From Triplophysa rosa (Eukaryota > Chordata > Actinopteri > Cypriniformes > Nemacheilidae): DNA of 64,000 nt. The DNA is taken from NCBI RefSeq assembly GCF_024868665.1, contig NC_079901.1:4409273-4473272 (forward strand), read 5' to 3'. The first letter of the stretch is position 1. Every line of letters begins with the position of its first letter. Made by a program: the position numbers and the translations under genes. Shown here piece after piece: positions 35,376-46,094 of this stretch. A model generated the notes under the pieces. It ran no database searches. It had not been told where the DNA came from and was given only the letters and a program-made list of their open reading frames with translations.

Positions 35376-36473
35376 CTGCACTTAACTTCCAGTACACATT
35401 CACCATCACATTGGTGGCTCCACACACTGGTGTTCAATCTGAGGAGCGAGTGGATCTGAAGAAAGACTTTTTTACATTCACAAAAAGCTTGTAATACCAG
35501 TAAGAATGAGATGTCACACAAACGTTGTGCCATTCCTGGCTGTGAAAAACAAGTGTCTGTACATATAAGGGATTCCCATGTCAGAAATGGATTGTTTCTT
35601 TATAGCCACTGTCCAAGTTATGTCAACACCGACTTAACCTATCAATTGTTATGAACGAAACATGAATCCTGCAAGCGGTAAGTAGTGTAATTTTAAATAC
35701 TACGTTGCAACCGGTCATGACCCGTTCATTTGTGAGTTTTTAATTATTTGACAAGATGGAAGCGGTAGCTGAGATCTGATGATAACACTACAGAATATAT
35801 GAAGAGTTTGGTTCCAAAACGCGATGAACTCCATTTAAAAAAAGAGAGATTCCGCCAAAATCAGTATTGTATCGGGTCGGTATTGAAAAGTCACTTTTTA
35901 ATTTTATGCAAAATGCGATATCCGCCGTGTTATTCTGTCATATATGCCAGTCTCACTTCTCTGCAGAATGCGATATATCCGCTCAACCAATCACAGCACA
36001 ACATTCCACACATTTTAAACAGTAATGACGGCACTCTGAATACAGTCGGCATACTAGTTTCCCTGATCTACTTTGTACTTTGTGTTCAACAAACAAACAA
36101 AAAAATGAATAATTTTGACTGCATTGATGAACCTGTGCTGGTTTCTGCGGTGGGGAAGAAACATAAGCCATCGAAATCTAATCATTTACGTGAGGATATT
36201 AAAAAGATGAGGCACTAATTTATAGCATTAAAAAGATGACCCGTTGAATTCATTTTAGGAGCAATGAATTTAATGTATTTTTAGTCCAGTGCCTGTATGT
36301 AAGATTAGTATTGTATTGAGTTCAGAGGCTGTCATTTGTGGATCAACTCACTTTGTTGTGTATTTTCAGTTTCAATATGAAAAATAACTTTTATATTGAT
36401 TCAATGGATTTATTGCATTTTGAAAAAAAAATGGATTTATTGCATTTTGGGGAAAAAAGACCTTTTGGTCTGA
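35376..36473. other. No assigned gene; one small Cys/His-containing frame
   Basis: Mostly AT-rich. A 47-codon plus frame at 35511-35654 starts MSHKRCAIPGCEKQ and contains two Cys in CxxxxC and a later SHC, vaguely like the start of transposon-encoded zinc fingers, but this is too short to assign. A 31-bp direct repeat (ATGGATTTATTGCATTTTG) occurs at about 36404 and 36431, just before the second DIRS-like element. Confidence 0.35.
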
Positions 36474-36789
36474 GGAGCCTGAGCATCCCTCGACCGCTGC
36501 GGCGGGCAGCCAGCGTTGTGGCAAGAAGGACAAAACGTCTCGTTCCCTCCATCATTACCACGTCTGGAGCACTAGGTCTGGTTAGAGCTATGTGGTAGAT
36601 AACTCAACTGTTCCCCGGCCTAAGGAGGCAGGGCTGCTCTGGCCAGCCTGCCCCCAGGAGGGTGCTTAGTGATGGATGGAATGCCTGTTCTTTACCCAGT
36701 GGGGAAAGAAGGGAGGCGTAATAGCCGCTGATCCCCGTAGAGGAAGGGGGAAGGGCTTTCGCAGGTGTACGCCCTACCGGCTGCCGGTC

Positions 36790-38616
36790 CTACACGTTGC
36801 ACTGCAGGACGCAGTTCCACGCGTAGGTATTAGAACCTCGCGAAGGTGTTGGGTGTAGCCCAACCCGCAGCTCTGCAGATGTCTGCCAGAGAGGCGCCCT
36901 AAGCCAGTGCCCATGAGGAGTGTGCCTCACTCCTAATGGGCAGGGACGATCTTGAGATCGGTATGCCGTAGTGACGGCATCCACGATCCAGTGCGTCACC
37001 TCTGTTTGGAGACAGCCCTCCCCTTCTGCTGACCTCCAGAACAGACAAGAGCTGCTCAGAGCTTCTGAAGCTCTGCGTGCAGTCCAAGTAGAGGCGCAGT
37101 GCGCGTACTAGACACAACACGGACGGGGTTCCTCCCCGGTGGGTAGCGCCTGCAGGTTCACCACCTGGTCTCTCGGGGTAGTGGTGGGAACTTTGGGCAT
37201 GTAGCCAGGCCGGGGTCTCAGGATAACGTGAGAATCACCGGGCCAGAGTTCTAGGCAATCTGTGGACACGGAGGGTGCTTGCAGGTCCCCTACCCTCTTG
37301 GAGGTGAGCGCCATCAGGAGAGCCGTCTTTATCGTGAGGTGAGAAAGAGCGGCAACTCCGAGGGGCTCGAAGGGGGGGCCTCTTGAGGCCCGCCACCTAG
37401 GTCGCAAGAGGGTACGGAGCGCGGATGAGGCGGTAGCCTTCTCGCACCCCCTTAGGAACCTAATGACCAGGTTGTGCTGTCCCAGAGGCTTCCAACTGGG
37501 TCGTGATGAGCGGCCGTAGCGGCTACATACACTCCCAGTGTGGAGGGGGGAGAGGTTACTCTCCAGTCTCTCTTGAGGAAGGGACAGCACGTTCCCGATC
37601 GAGCAACTCCGTGGGCCTTCTCTTCGAGAAGAGCACAAGGACAAGAAGAGGTGCCACTTATGGGTGTATAGCCGCCTAGTGGCCGAGGCCCTATTCTGAG
37701 TGGTGTCCCAACCCCCGGGGGTGGGCCACTCAGGATCTCCTCGTCCCATCCAGACATGGAAGTTCCAGGGGTCTTCCTGGTATGCCATAACGTGCCCCTT
37801 CCCCTGGGAAAGGGGGTCCTTCGCCAGGGGGATCGGCCAGGGGGGCTCCGAGAACCAAGTCCGGTTGGGCCGATAGGGCGCAACTAGTACCACTTGATGC
37901 TCCTCTTCCCTGGCCTTGCACAAGACCTGTGCAATGAGGCTCACTGTGGGGAAGGTATACTTCCGCTTACCCTGCGGCCAGCTGTGCGCTAAGGTATCCG
38001 TGCCGAGGGGTCCCTCGGTCAGGGAGTACCAAAGCGGGCAATGGGAGGAGTCCGGGGAGGCAACAGGTCCTCCTGTGCCTGGCCGAACTGCACCCATATG
38101 AGCCAGACTGCGCGGGGATGGAGTCGCCACTCTCCGCGAGATGTCGACTGACGAGAGATCTAGGTGCCGGAGCGCTAGGTCCCTGTGTGTACACAACAGA
38201 TCTCGTGAGTGTGCCCAGATGAGCCAGTCGTCGAGATAGTTAGTACCCGCACACCTCTCTCCCCGAGGGGAGTGAGGGTGGCTCCCCCGATCTTCGTGAA
38301 GACTCGTGGGGACAGGGACAGACCGAAAGGGAGGACTCTGTACTGATATGCCTGCCCTCGAAAGCGAGACATGAAAGTAAGCGTCCTTCAGGTCGATTGC
38401 CATGAACCAATCTTGGCATCTGGTAGATGCCAGGATGTGCTTCCGCTTAAGCATCCTGAACGGCAGCTTGAGTAGGTGCCTGTTCAGGGTACGCAGATCT
38501 AGCAACCCCCCTTTTTTGGGACGATGAAGTACGGGCTGCAAAACCCATTGAACATCCCGGCTAGAGGGACGAGCACGATTGCTTGCCAGAGGGGTGGTGA
38601 CCCTGGCCCGAAGCAC
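36790..38616 (-). pseudogene. DIRS-like RT-RNase H-tyrosine recombinase fusion frame
   Basis: The 502-codon frame 38616-37108 holds LRTLNRHLLKLPFRMLKRKH, DLKDAYFHVSL and NYLDDWLIWAHSRDL (RT). It jumps at about 38155-38165 to SSVDISRRVATPSPRS (after the RNase H). It continues through VSLIAQVLCKAREEE and SATRRLYTHKWHLFLS into the YR (LTIKTALLMALTSKRVGDLQ, with the first catalytic Arg region, and SHVILRPRPGYMPKVP). The YR end lies in other frames at 37120-36790. The in-frame deletion makes an unusually long open frame but removes most of the RNase H. Confidence 0.75.
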
Positions 38617-38619
38617 AGG

Positions 38620-40440
38620 AGCATCCTAACCTCTGACTGAGGTTGAAAGGATGTCCTGAACTTGAGCGGGCATCTGGTAAGTTTTATCGCGTAGCCGAGA
38701 CGGATCATATCCCATAGCCACCATGATGGTTTGGGGGCTCTAGTCAGGCTCACAGGGACCGAGACAGGGGCTAGGGGTATGACCTGCTTCATCGACCTCC
38801 CAGCGGGTGGTTCGATGGCGAGCATTGCGGATCACTTACCGTGGGGAGGCCCCCGGGGAGGAGATCGGCTCTGCTGCTTACCTGCCTGGCGATTATGTAG
38901 CACAACACACTGTCGTTTGAGAGTGCTGAGGGCTACTGATTATCCTCGACATTGGGTCTCGCCATGATGCAACGTCGAGTTGCCGAGCACCGTCGTGTAG
39001 AGGGTGAGAGCGGCTGTGATAAACACCCAGAGAGAGAAGAAACTCGTAAGAGAGTGGGCTGTTGGGACGGGGCAGGAACTGTCCCGGATCGACCACCCAG
39101 CGATGGAATGGCTGGTGTCGGGCCCGATGGCATTCTCGGTCTCCCTGGGGTCTTCCAATGAGGGGCGATGGTCTCCTCTTCGATGTCCCTTCCCGGGGTG
39201 CCGCCTGAGTGGGGGGCACCAGAGCCGGAGGGCGTCGAAGAGGACCAGGGCTGCTGGGAAGCAGATGGTACACGGGACTCGACGGCCGAGGCGCGGCGAG
39301 GGAGGATTTGCTTGATATCCTCTGTCTGCTTCTTTACTGTCGAGAACTGCGGCTCAACAGTATCACCAAATAGCCCCCCCCCCTTGCGAGATGGTTGCGT
39401 CGAGAAGGCGGACCTTCTCAGCGTTACTCATCTGTGCAAGGTTTGGCCAGAGGTGTCTCTCATGGACCACAAGTGTGGACATCGCCCGACCCAGGGCCCG
39501 CGCGTACACCTTCGGTCGCCCATAGAGCGAGGTCGGTGGCGGCGCGGAGTTCCTGCATAAGCTCTGGGTCGGTCTTACCCTCGTGGAGCGCTCTCAATGC
39601 CTTGGCTTGGCAAGAGCCACAGCATAGAGAGAGGAGGCAGCTTGGCCCGCAGCAATGTAAGCTCTCGACACCGGAGATGCCGAGACCCTCCATGCTTTGG
39701 ATGGGAGTCTAGGTCGAGCCCCCCAGGTGGCCGCCGCCTGCGGGCACGAGTGCACCGCGGCAGCATGCTCCACCTGGGGGACATCGACATATCCTCTAGC
39801 TGCCTCACCCTCGAGGGAAGAGAGGGTGACAGAACTTGTTTGACGTGAACGTGCCGGAAAGGGGCGTTCCAGGTCTTACTAAGTTCTTCATGCACTTCCG
39901 GTAAACACGTCACTGGGGGCGGGCGCGGCCTGGAGCCGCGCTCAAAACCGAGGCACCATGTAACCAGCCGCGAGCGCTGGGAGAGGCAGTGCGGGCACTG
40001 CAACCCAATGTTCACGGCGGTCCGGGAAAGCATGGCTGACATTTCGACTTTCGCCTCTTCCTGGGGACCCCCCGAGGGAGGGAGCCCGAGGAATCGTTGG
40101 AGTCAGATGGCAGTATGTCACCCCCCGATGCTGCAAGAGACATCTCATCACCATGCATCGTGTCCGAATACGTGGTTGAGGAACAAGACGGTGGGACCGT
40201 CTCCTGGGGAAAGGTCAGACGAGCTAGACGAGGTGCGAACGGTCCGTGAGCCAGTGGCTGGCGGATTAACGCTCACAGTAATCCTCATATCACCCTCGCT
40301 GCTTGCCGTAGCGGGCGGCAGGGCCGTAGTCTGTAGTCCTGCCATCACGGAACGGAGAGCAAACGAGTTGGTTGCTGAGTCCCGTGGGAACACAGCCACC
40401 TGTGACGCAACGTCTGAATCGTCAACCGAGTTTGAAGAGT
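38620..40440 (-). pseudogene. DIRS-like gag region
   Basis: Minus-strand frames 40148-40693, 39575-40042 and 38893-39273 correspond to the plus-strand gag at 3178-4900. The match includes QCPHCLSQRSRLVTW, CLPEVHEELSKTWNAPF and the proline-rich stretch before SLGVYHSRSHPLHD. Several frameshifts. Gag packages the element RNA; no catalytic motif is expected. Confidence 0.65.
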
Positions 40441-40748
40441 AGAGTTTGAAGTCTCGAAGTCGATCAGTGTGAAGGCTCCGAAAAACAAAAGGTGAATGAA
40501 TGCAGCACGCCGTCTCCCTTTTATACCCGGATATCCGGGGGCGGAGTCCGGCATGCAAATTCCATTTGCCAATTTCATTGGCCTTTTCTAAACTAGTCAG
40601 AAGTTGATAGGTTCTCAAGAGCGAACCCCATCTGTCGGCTCGACACAACGTCGAGAGACCGACAGAAAGGGAACTCTTCATATACACCAGCATGTGTTAT
40701 AAACATCTTGGTATAGTGTTGATAATCTGTGCTAATCGTAGTTTTTTG

Positions 40749-41031
40749 CAGTAAATGCACTTTTTAGGATACAAACATGCGTTTAAAAGAGTAAGCATGA
40801 CTCACACAATAGAGGAAAGCGGTGTCTGTTATCACTAGTGATTCATTTATGTTTTCTTTATAGGTAAAAGCTTTAATCGCTGTGCTTGTGTGATTGTTTA
40901 AATGTCTGTGACATGAATAAACACAAAATATGCTTATAAAGACATGCTATTTGAGAAGTTTTATACAAATAAAACTATGGTTATCCAGCAACATGTCTCT
41001 CTGAGACCTGATCATTTTTTTTGTTGTTGCA
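40749..41031 (+). repeat. Direct repeat flanking the long-TIR element, left copy
   Basis: The sequence from GCAGTAAATGCAC (40749) through CATGAATAAACACAAAAT and GGTTATCCAGCA is matched, with about 20% divergence, by 45004-45245 in the same orientation. Both copies share GTGACATGAATAAACACA. The long-TIR element therefore sits between two tandem copies of an older ~260-bp unit. Confidence 0.7.
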
Positions 41032-41036
41032 GTAAA

Positions 41037-41730
41037 TATGGAGACAGAACAGTCTCAATAATAATACATTTACAAAACACAATTCATAAATTCACAGCAC
41101 AATTCACATTCACAAAATCAGATTCGTAAATTCAAAACACAATTCATAAATTCACAAACATTTTCCCCAAATGCTCACACAAATATATCTCGCAGAAATA
41201 AATTCAGAATGTTTTCACAAATATGTATATATCATGTTCTTGAATTACTTTCCAGTAAACATTTGTGAATGTTGTTACATGTATTTATGGATTGGTGAAT
41301 CTGCATTTGCAAATCGTCACACGTGTGTGGATTGCTTTGAATTTGTGTGTGGTATTTTTGAGACTGTCCTGGCACGCTGAGATTCAAGCGTAACTTTTTT
41401 TTAAGGATGGCCTGTTCAGCCAATCGCGTTGAGCTTTTGATCCACCAATCAAAACGCTCCTTACTGAAGTGACTCGAGAAGCTCGACGCTGCACAGTTCT
41501 GTGCAGTGTGCCTGCATCGGTTCAAAAACAGAGAGGGACGCAAGAGCACACTCAACAAGTAAGTAAAGTTTACTTTTTATACCTGATGCCACTCTATATC
41601 TCATAAAATATTCATAAAGCTTGTTTTTGTTACTGAGCTGGCGGTGTTGAATTGAAGGTGAACATGTTTGAACTGGCGTTTGTAAGAAGACTGTTGCAGT
41701 TACCAGAGCCTTTAAATTTCAGTCGCCACA
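41037..41730 (+). repeat. Long terminal inverted repeat, left arm
   Basis: Contains repeated AATTCATAAATTCACA words near the outer end (41085-41165). The inward edge has a consensus splice donor GTAAGT at 41559-41564, so a transcript starting in the arm could splice into the interior. A 108-codon frame on the minus strand (41232-41558) is mirrored in the other arm only because the arms are near-identical. Confidence 0.9.
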
Positions 41731-42537
41731 AACTTTGCTCTTGCGGTTCACGTAATAAAACATTTAAACAGATGTTGACACGTATGCCTGAGCGATAAAA
41801 TAAGAGTAATTTTAAATATTGTAGTTGGGGCTCGGGGGCGTTGGATCCTCTGCTGTTATATTTTAAATGCTGGCAATGTTTTACCTCTTCAGGATGTCAT
41901 CGCGATTCGCAAGACAAAGCATATTTAAAGCTTTGATATGTTAATGAAAGAAGGGAAATGGCGTGGAATATGACTTGTGGTGATAGATAGTTTCAAATAT
42001 TGAATTTCAGCACCAAAGCACATTTATTTCAGTATTTTTCGACCACATTTGTTGCTGAAATGACTGCATTTCTTGTCTTTTTAACATATTAGTTGATCTC
42101 TCACATCCAGTAGTAGTCAGCTTTAGTTAATGTGTATTGGTAGATAATAGCTACTTAGATTTATATGTTCTAACTGCAGTTAACTATACTAACAATAAAC
42201 TTAGATACATTGATGAATTTAAACTGTGCCACACAACTTAAACCTCTGACACATTGTTCTCTCTCCTTAATAGGAGCTGATAGAAAAGTCTAAGCAAGAG
42301 ATTTTCCTGTAGTCATGCAGTCTCAAGTTTCAGTTGTGGTGGGTGTTGTTATTATTTATTTAATACAGGCAAATAATACAACAAACACTACACATGTACA
42401 GTAGGACCGATTATTATTTCGTTATTGTTATTATTAAGCAGGTAGTCTGTTACAGAGACTGAAATGACATAAGCTTTTTTTTTTTTTCACTCTTAAATGT
42501 GGCTTGTTAACGGGTGTATGTCTTTGTTTTCAGCAGG

Positions 42538-42645
42538 ATGGCTAATGAGTGGAGTGATGAATTTTCTGGTAGAGTGATGCAGTTTCTCAGTGGGGTCGTT
42601 GGACTGGTGGAGTTGCTGGAGCTGGTGGGGTGGTTTGATGATTAG
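42538..42645 (+). CDS. Small 35-residue frame inside the long-TIR element
   Basis: It starts MANEWSDEFSGRVMQFL and ends ELVGWFDD-stop. It follows directly on a good 3' splice site (TGTTTTCAG at 42525-42533, preceded by a T-run), so it could be the first coding part of a spliced transcript from the left arm. No family is recognised. A polyadenylation signal AATAAA lies at 43417-43422. It may be fortuitous. Confidence 0.25.
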   Translation: MANEWSDEFSGRVMQFLSGVVGLVELLELVGWFDD

Positions 42646-43599
42646 CCTGTAAGATAGAATTGAATTGAATATTGTCTGAAATTAGTTATAAATTCATTGT
42701 CAAGTGCCAAAGTGCTATCACATACAAGGCCACACATTTTCACTAATTTTTAAAGCAGATATTAATATGATGTAAAGCACTTGAGGCACTTGATATAATA
42801 TGGACAGTTTTATATCATAAATTCATACATTAATAATAATGCAAAGACAAGAGACCAGACAAACAAGTGAAACAGATACATACCCATGGAACATATTTCA
42901 ACTTCACTATGTCACAAATATTTTATGTTTAACTACATTGCTACATTTGCTTGACAGTTGGTTACTTACTAAATTAACTTGACTTTTTAGGTAACTGTTG
43001 CTGTACTGGAGACATTTAGTTTTTACTATCATCACTGGCATAAAATTAAAAGGATGCAATGGCTATTTTCATGTTTATGCCTTTTCTGGTCTCCTTTTTC
43101 TACCTGTAAGAGGTTTAATGAGTGTGACGACTTTCCATTCAAGGAAAGGCTCATCTACTACCTGGATATATTAACAAATGAAATGTTTGTTGCCTTATTT
43201 ATTTTGCAATTACTGCCAAATGTATTTATTGTTGCTTGCATCCACTGATATTTACTTGTTTTGCATGTTTATGTGGATGTCTTATATGTAAGCATTAGTA
43301 TATAATTACGACTATGTTATGTATTCTATGTTACGTTCTCTCTTAAACTAAACCCATTCCTTTCACTGAAAGCTGTTTATTCAAAATGTCACTACTCACT
43401 ATTGCTTTTCTGAAGAAATAAAGTCTGTAAACACTGCACCACTGGTTTGTGCGTGTGCTATGTGGGGGTCTGAGTGAAAGATGCATGCTTTGCAGAATCA
43501 GATCCAGAAACAACGTCGCAAAACAACATTAGACAATGTGTTGTTATAAAGATTTTCTGTTCGTTTTAAAACTATGGCGAAACAAAGTAGACGTGACAG

Positions 43600-43860
43600 G
43601 TTGTCATAGTCTAAACGGCCGGAACGTTCATATTATAACTATAACTATATTTGCGTCCACACCAGCGGACGACAACGATAACATTGTGTTTATTTTAGGC
43701 CTGCGTGCTGCAGTGTTCCCAGTCAGTAAAATGAATGAAGATGACCTGCTGCTGCTGCTTTCGTTTTCGTTCCCGAACGTCTTTTCTCCAAAATATGACA
43801 GCAACAGCTGGATGATCGCTCTGACACTTCTCTTCCAGGGAGGCAAAAATGCAAAATATG
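43600..43860. repeat. Possible nested MITE in the long-TIR element
   Basis: ATATTATAACTATAACTATA (about 43630) followed by CACACCAGCGGACGACAACG resembles the palindromic ATAACTATAACTATA-type fish MITE. The right arm is not clear. Confidence 0.35.
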
Positions 43861-44309
43861 TGTTTGGTTCGTCATGTCAAAATATGTGTTCGTCGCGTGA
43901 ACTACGTGCAATCACGTATCATGTCAAAATACGTGCCTGCTTTAGATGTGTCCAGAGGGTTTATTATAAAAGAGGTGCTCGCGTTTGCTAGATACTCGCT
44001 TAGTCTCGTGTGTAATTATAGTTAAGTGTTAAGAGAGTGTCTTACGAGTATGCTGTGAATGCGAGCGTCTCTTGAGACGCGACTAAAACATATTTTTGAC
44101 ATTACGAGCCACACAAATGACGGGCTACATACATGGTTTGATGAGCTTCGCATTCGTGCCTCCCCGGAAGAGAAGTCACGGATCGTCACTGAAAGCATAT
44201 ATTTTGCCAGCTTTCTCAGATTTATGTATCAGTGCATTTAATGTGTTAATATTTAGAATTGGCTGCAAATACTGTAGCTTCAGGGGTTTGCTCAAACAGA
44301 CTGTCAAAG

Positions 44310-45003
44310 TGTGGCGACTGAAATTTAAAGGCTCTGGTAACTGCAACAGTCTTCTTACAAACACCAGTTCAAACATGTTCACCTTCAATTCAACACCGCC
44401 AGCTCAGTAACAAAAACAAGCTTTATGAATATTTTATGAGATATAGAGTGGCATCAGGTATAAAAAGTAAACTTTACTTACTTGTTGAGTGTGCTCTTGC
44501 GTCCCTCTCTGTTTTTGAACCGATGCAGGCACACTGCACAGAACTGTGCAGCGTCGAGCTTCTCGAGTCACTTCAGTAAGGAGCGTTTTGATTGGTGGAT
44601 CAAAAGCTCAACGCGATTGGCTGAACAGGCCATCCTTAAAAAAAAGTTACGCTTGAATCTCACCGTGGCAGGACAGTCTCAAAAATACCACACACAAATT
44701 CAAAGCAATCCACACACGTGTGACGATTTGCAAATGCAGATTCACCAATCCATAAATACATGTAACAACATTCACAAATGTTTATTGGAAAGTAATTCAA
44801 GAACATGATATATACATATTTGTGAAAACATTCTGAATTTATTTCTGCGAGATATATTTGTGTGAGCATTTGGGGAAAATGTTTGTGAATTTATGAATTG
44901 TGTTTTGAATTTACGAATCTGATTTTGTGAATGTGAATTGTGCTGTGAATTTATGAATTGTGTTTTGTAAATGTATTATTATTGAGACTGTTCTGTCTCC
45001 ATA
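44310..45003 (-). repeat. Long terminal inverted repeat, right arm
   Basis: Complement of the left arm; the few differences include a three-base cluster near 44660 (left arm near 41378). It carries the same donor (44476-44481 on the minus strand) directed inward, so the element is potentially transcribed from both ends. Confidence 0.9.
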
Positions 45004-45245
45004 GTAAATGCACTAGTTAGTTTGCAAACATCCATTTAAAAGCGTAAACATGGCACATTGTTTCTCTGCACACAATAGGGGAACGTGGTGTCTGCTATTC
45101 CTAGCGCTTCATTTCTATGTTTTTTTTTAGGTAATAACTTAAATCGCTGTACACATGTGATTGTTTAAGTTTCTGTGACATGAATAAACACAGAATGTGT
45201 TTAAAAAGACGTATGTACATAGAAACTGCAATTATCCATCAGCGC
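45004..45245 (+). repeat. Direct repeat flanking the long-TIR element, right copy
   Basis: Matches 40749-41000 in the same orientation: AGTAAATGCAC, CATTTAAAAGCGTAAACATG, TGTCTGCTATTCCTAG, CATGAATAAACACAGAAT and CAATTATCCATCAGC correspond to the left copy. See the left copy for the reading of this arrangement. Confidence 0.7.
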
Positions 45246-45349
45246 TTCTTCCGGCAGCAGCTGTCAATCATAGAAGTGGGCGGTTACACCGAGGCTACCA
45301 AAGGCTCTTAAAGGGGAAACCCAAGTCATAGATGGAGCAAGTCATAAAT

Positions 45350-45864
45350 TAGTCCCTGCAGGATTTTGCGTTCAAAGAATTTAACGCATAATCAAACAAA
45401 CTCCGCAAAATTTGCGGCAACTTGCAAAATTTTTCATGTTTATTTTGGTGTCAATGAACATTCATCACAATCAACTAAATGCTGATTTCTTAAAAGTATG
45501 TGAGGTTCATGGCATAAACTCATTAAAGTTATCACAGAGACATTTCCACAACCATAAACATGAAACGGCATGAAACGAATCGTGATTAGTTGCTTGACCT
45601 GTCAGTCAAAATGGCCTCTTGGGCAGGCCTTAAACTTAGTGGTCAAGTATTCAGAATGAATCTGCTGCATGCCTTTTAATCGTAGGGAATGCATAAATAA
45701 TGTTTTCAAAAGTGGTAGCTTTAAAGAAGAACCCTATTTGCCAATTTGTAGTGTTTTTTACTTTTTCGGTAACCCCCCCAAATTTCAATAAAGCCGCTGC
45801 AAAATTAAGCATTTTGGGCTGCAGAAATCACAAAAAATCTCTGCAAAATCCTGTGGGGACTGAT
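45350..45864. repeat. hAT-type MITE
   Basis: The terminal inverted repeats AGTCCCTGCAGGATTTTGCG and TGCAAAATCCTGTGGGGACT enclose 515 bp. Flanking 8-mers CATAAATT and GATAAATG agree at 6 of 8 positions, consistent with an old 8-bp hAT target duplication. No coding region. Confidence 0.65.
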
Positions 45865-45865
45865 A

Positions 45866-46043
45866 AATGGAATAAAATGCAAGTGATGAGCATGTTATGG
45901 CTCCAGCTTACCTGATGACCAGAGTCAAAAAACTCCTCCACGTATCTCTCCAAAGGACGGCCGTCTTGACGGAGATGGGATAGGAGAAGGTCCACGGAGA
46001 GTGCACTGTATAATCCATTTTTAAAAGTCCTGTCTTCTGTCAC
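45866..46043 (-). pseudogene. Retrotransposon gag fragment
   Basis: The minus strand reads LLLSHLRQDGRPLERYVEEF and then SGHQVSWSHNML. This resembles the conserved LRQxGRPLExYVxEFxxLxxxVxWxD block of fish Ty3/gypsy gag proteins. It starts and stops abruptly, and the hAT-type MITE abuts it. Confidence 0.5.
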
Positions 46044-46094
46044 ATGATGCCACAGACCGGAGACGTAGAGAGAATTACAAACACAGTGATTTAG

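Larger units (their letters stand above)
36474..40680 (-). mobile_element. DIRS-like retrotransposon, internally deleted
   Basis: Minus-strand order is gag (40440-38620), RT with NYLDDWLIWAHSRDL, the end of the RNase H region, then tyrosine recombinase (37700-36790). The ends carry the same terminal sequence found at 5688-6072: TCTCGTTCCCTCCATCA at 36537 and GTCGAGAGACCGACAGAAAG at about 40650. No target duplication is seen, as expected for YR retrotransposons. Compared with the pieces at 1-6072, about 0.8 kb between RT and RNase H is missing. Confidence 0.8.
41037..45003. mobile_element. Non-autonomous element with ~694-bp terminal inverted repeats
   Basis: The element begins TATGGAGACAGAACAGTCTC and ends in its exact complement. 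Arms 41037-41730 and 44310-45003 pair at a constant coordinate sum (86040) without any net indel. GTAAA flanks both ends (41032-41036, 45004-45008), a 5-bp target duplication. The 2.6-kb interior holds a 35-codon frame, candidate splice sites and a polyadenylation signal but no recognisable transposase. Near-identity of the arms implies a recent insertion or arm homogenisation. The superfamily is not clear to me. Confidence 0.8.

Noticed and set aside
41232..41558. A 108-codon frame conserved with 44482-44808
   Set aside because: The two frames match only because they lie in the two arms of one inverted repeat; identity extends equally outside the frame.
43536..43991. 151-codon plus frame as a gene
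   Set aside because: It has no family resemblance and overlaps MITE-like ATAACTATAACTATA sequence inside the long-TIR element.
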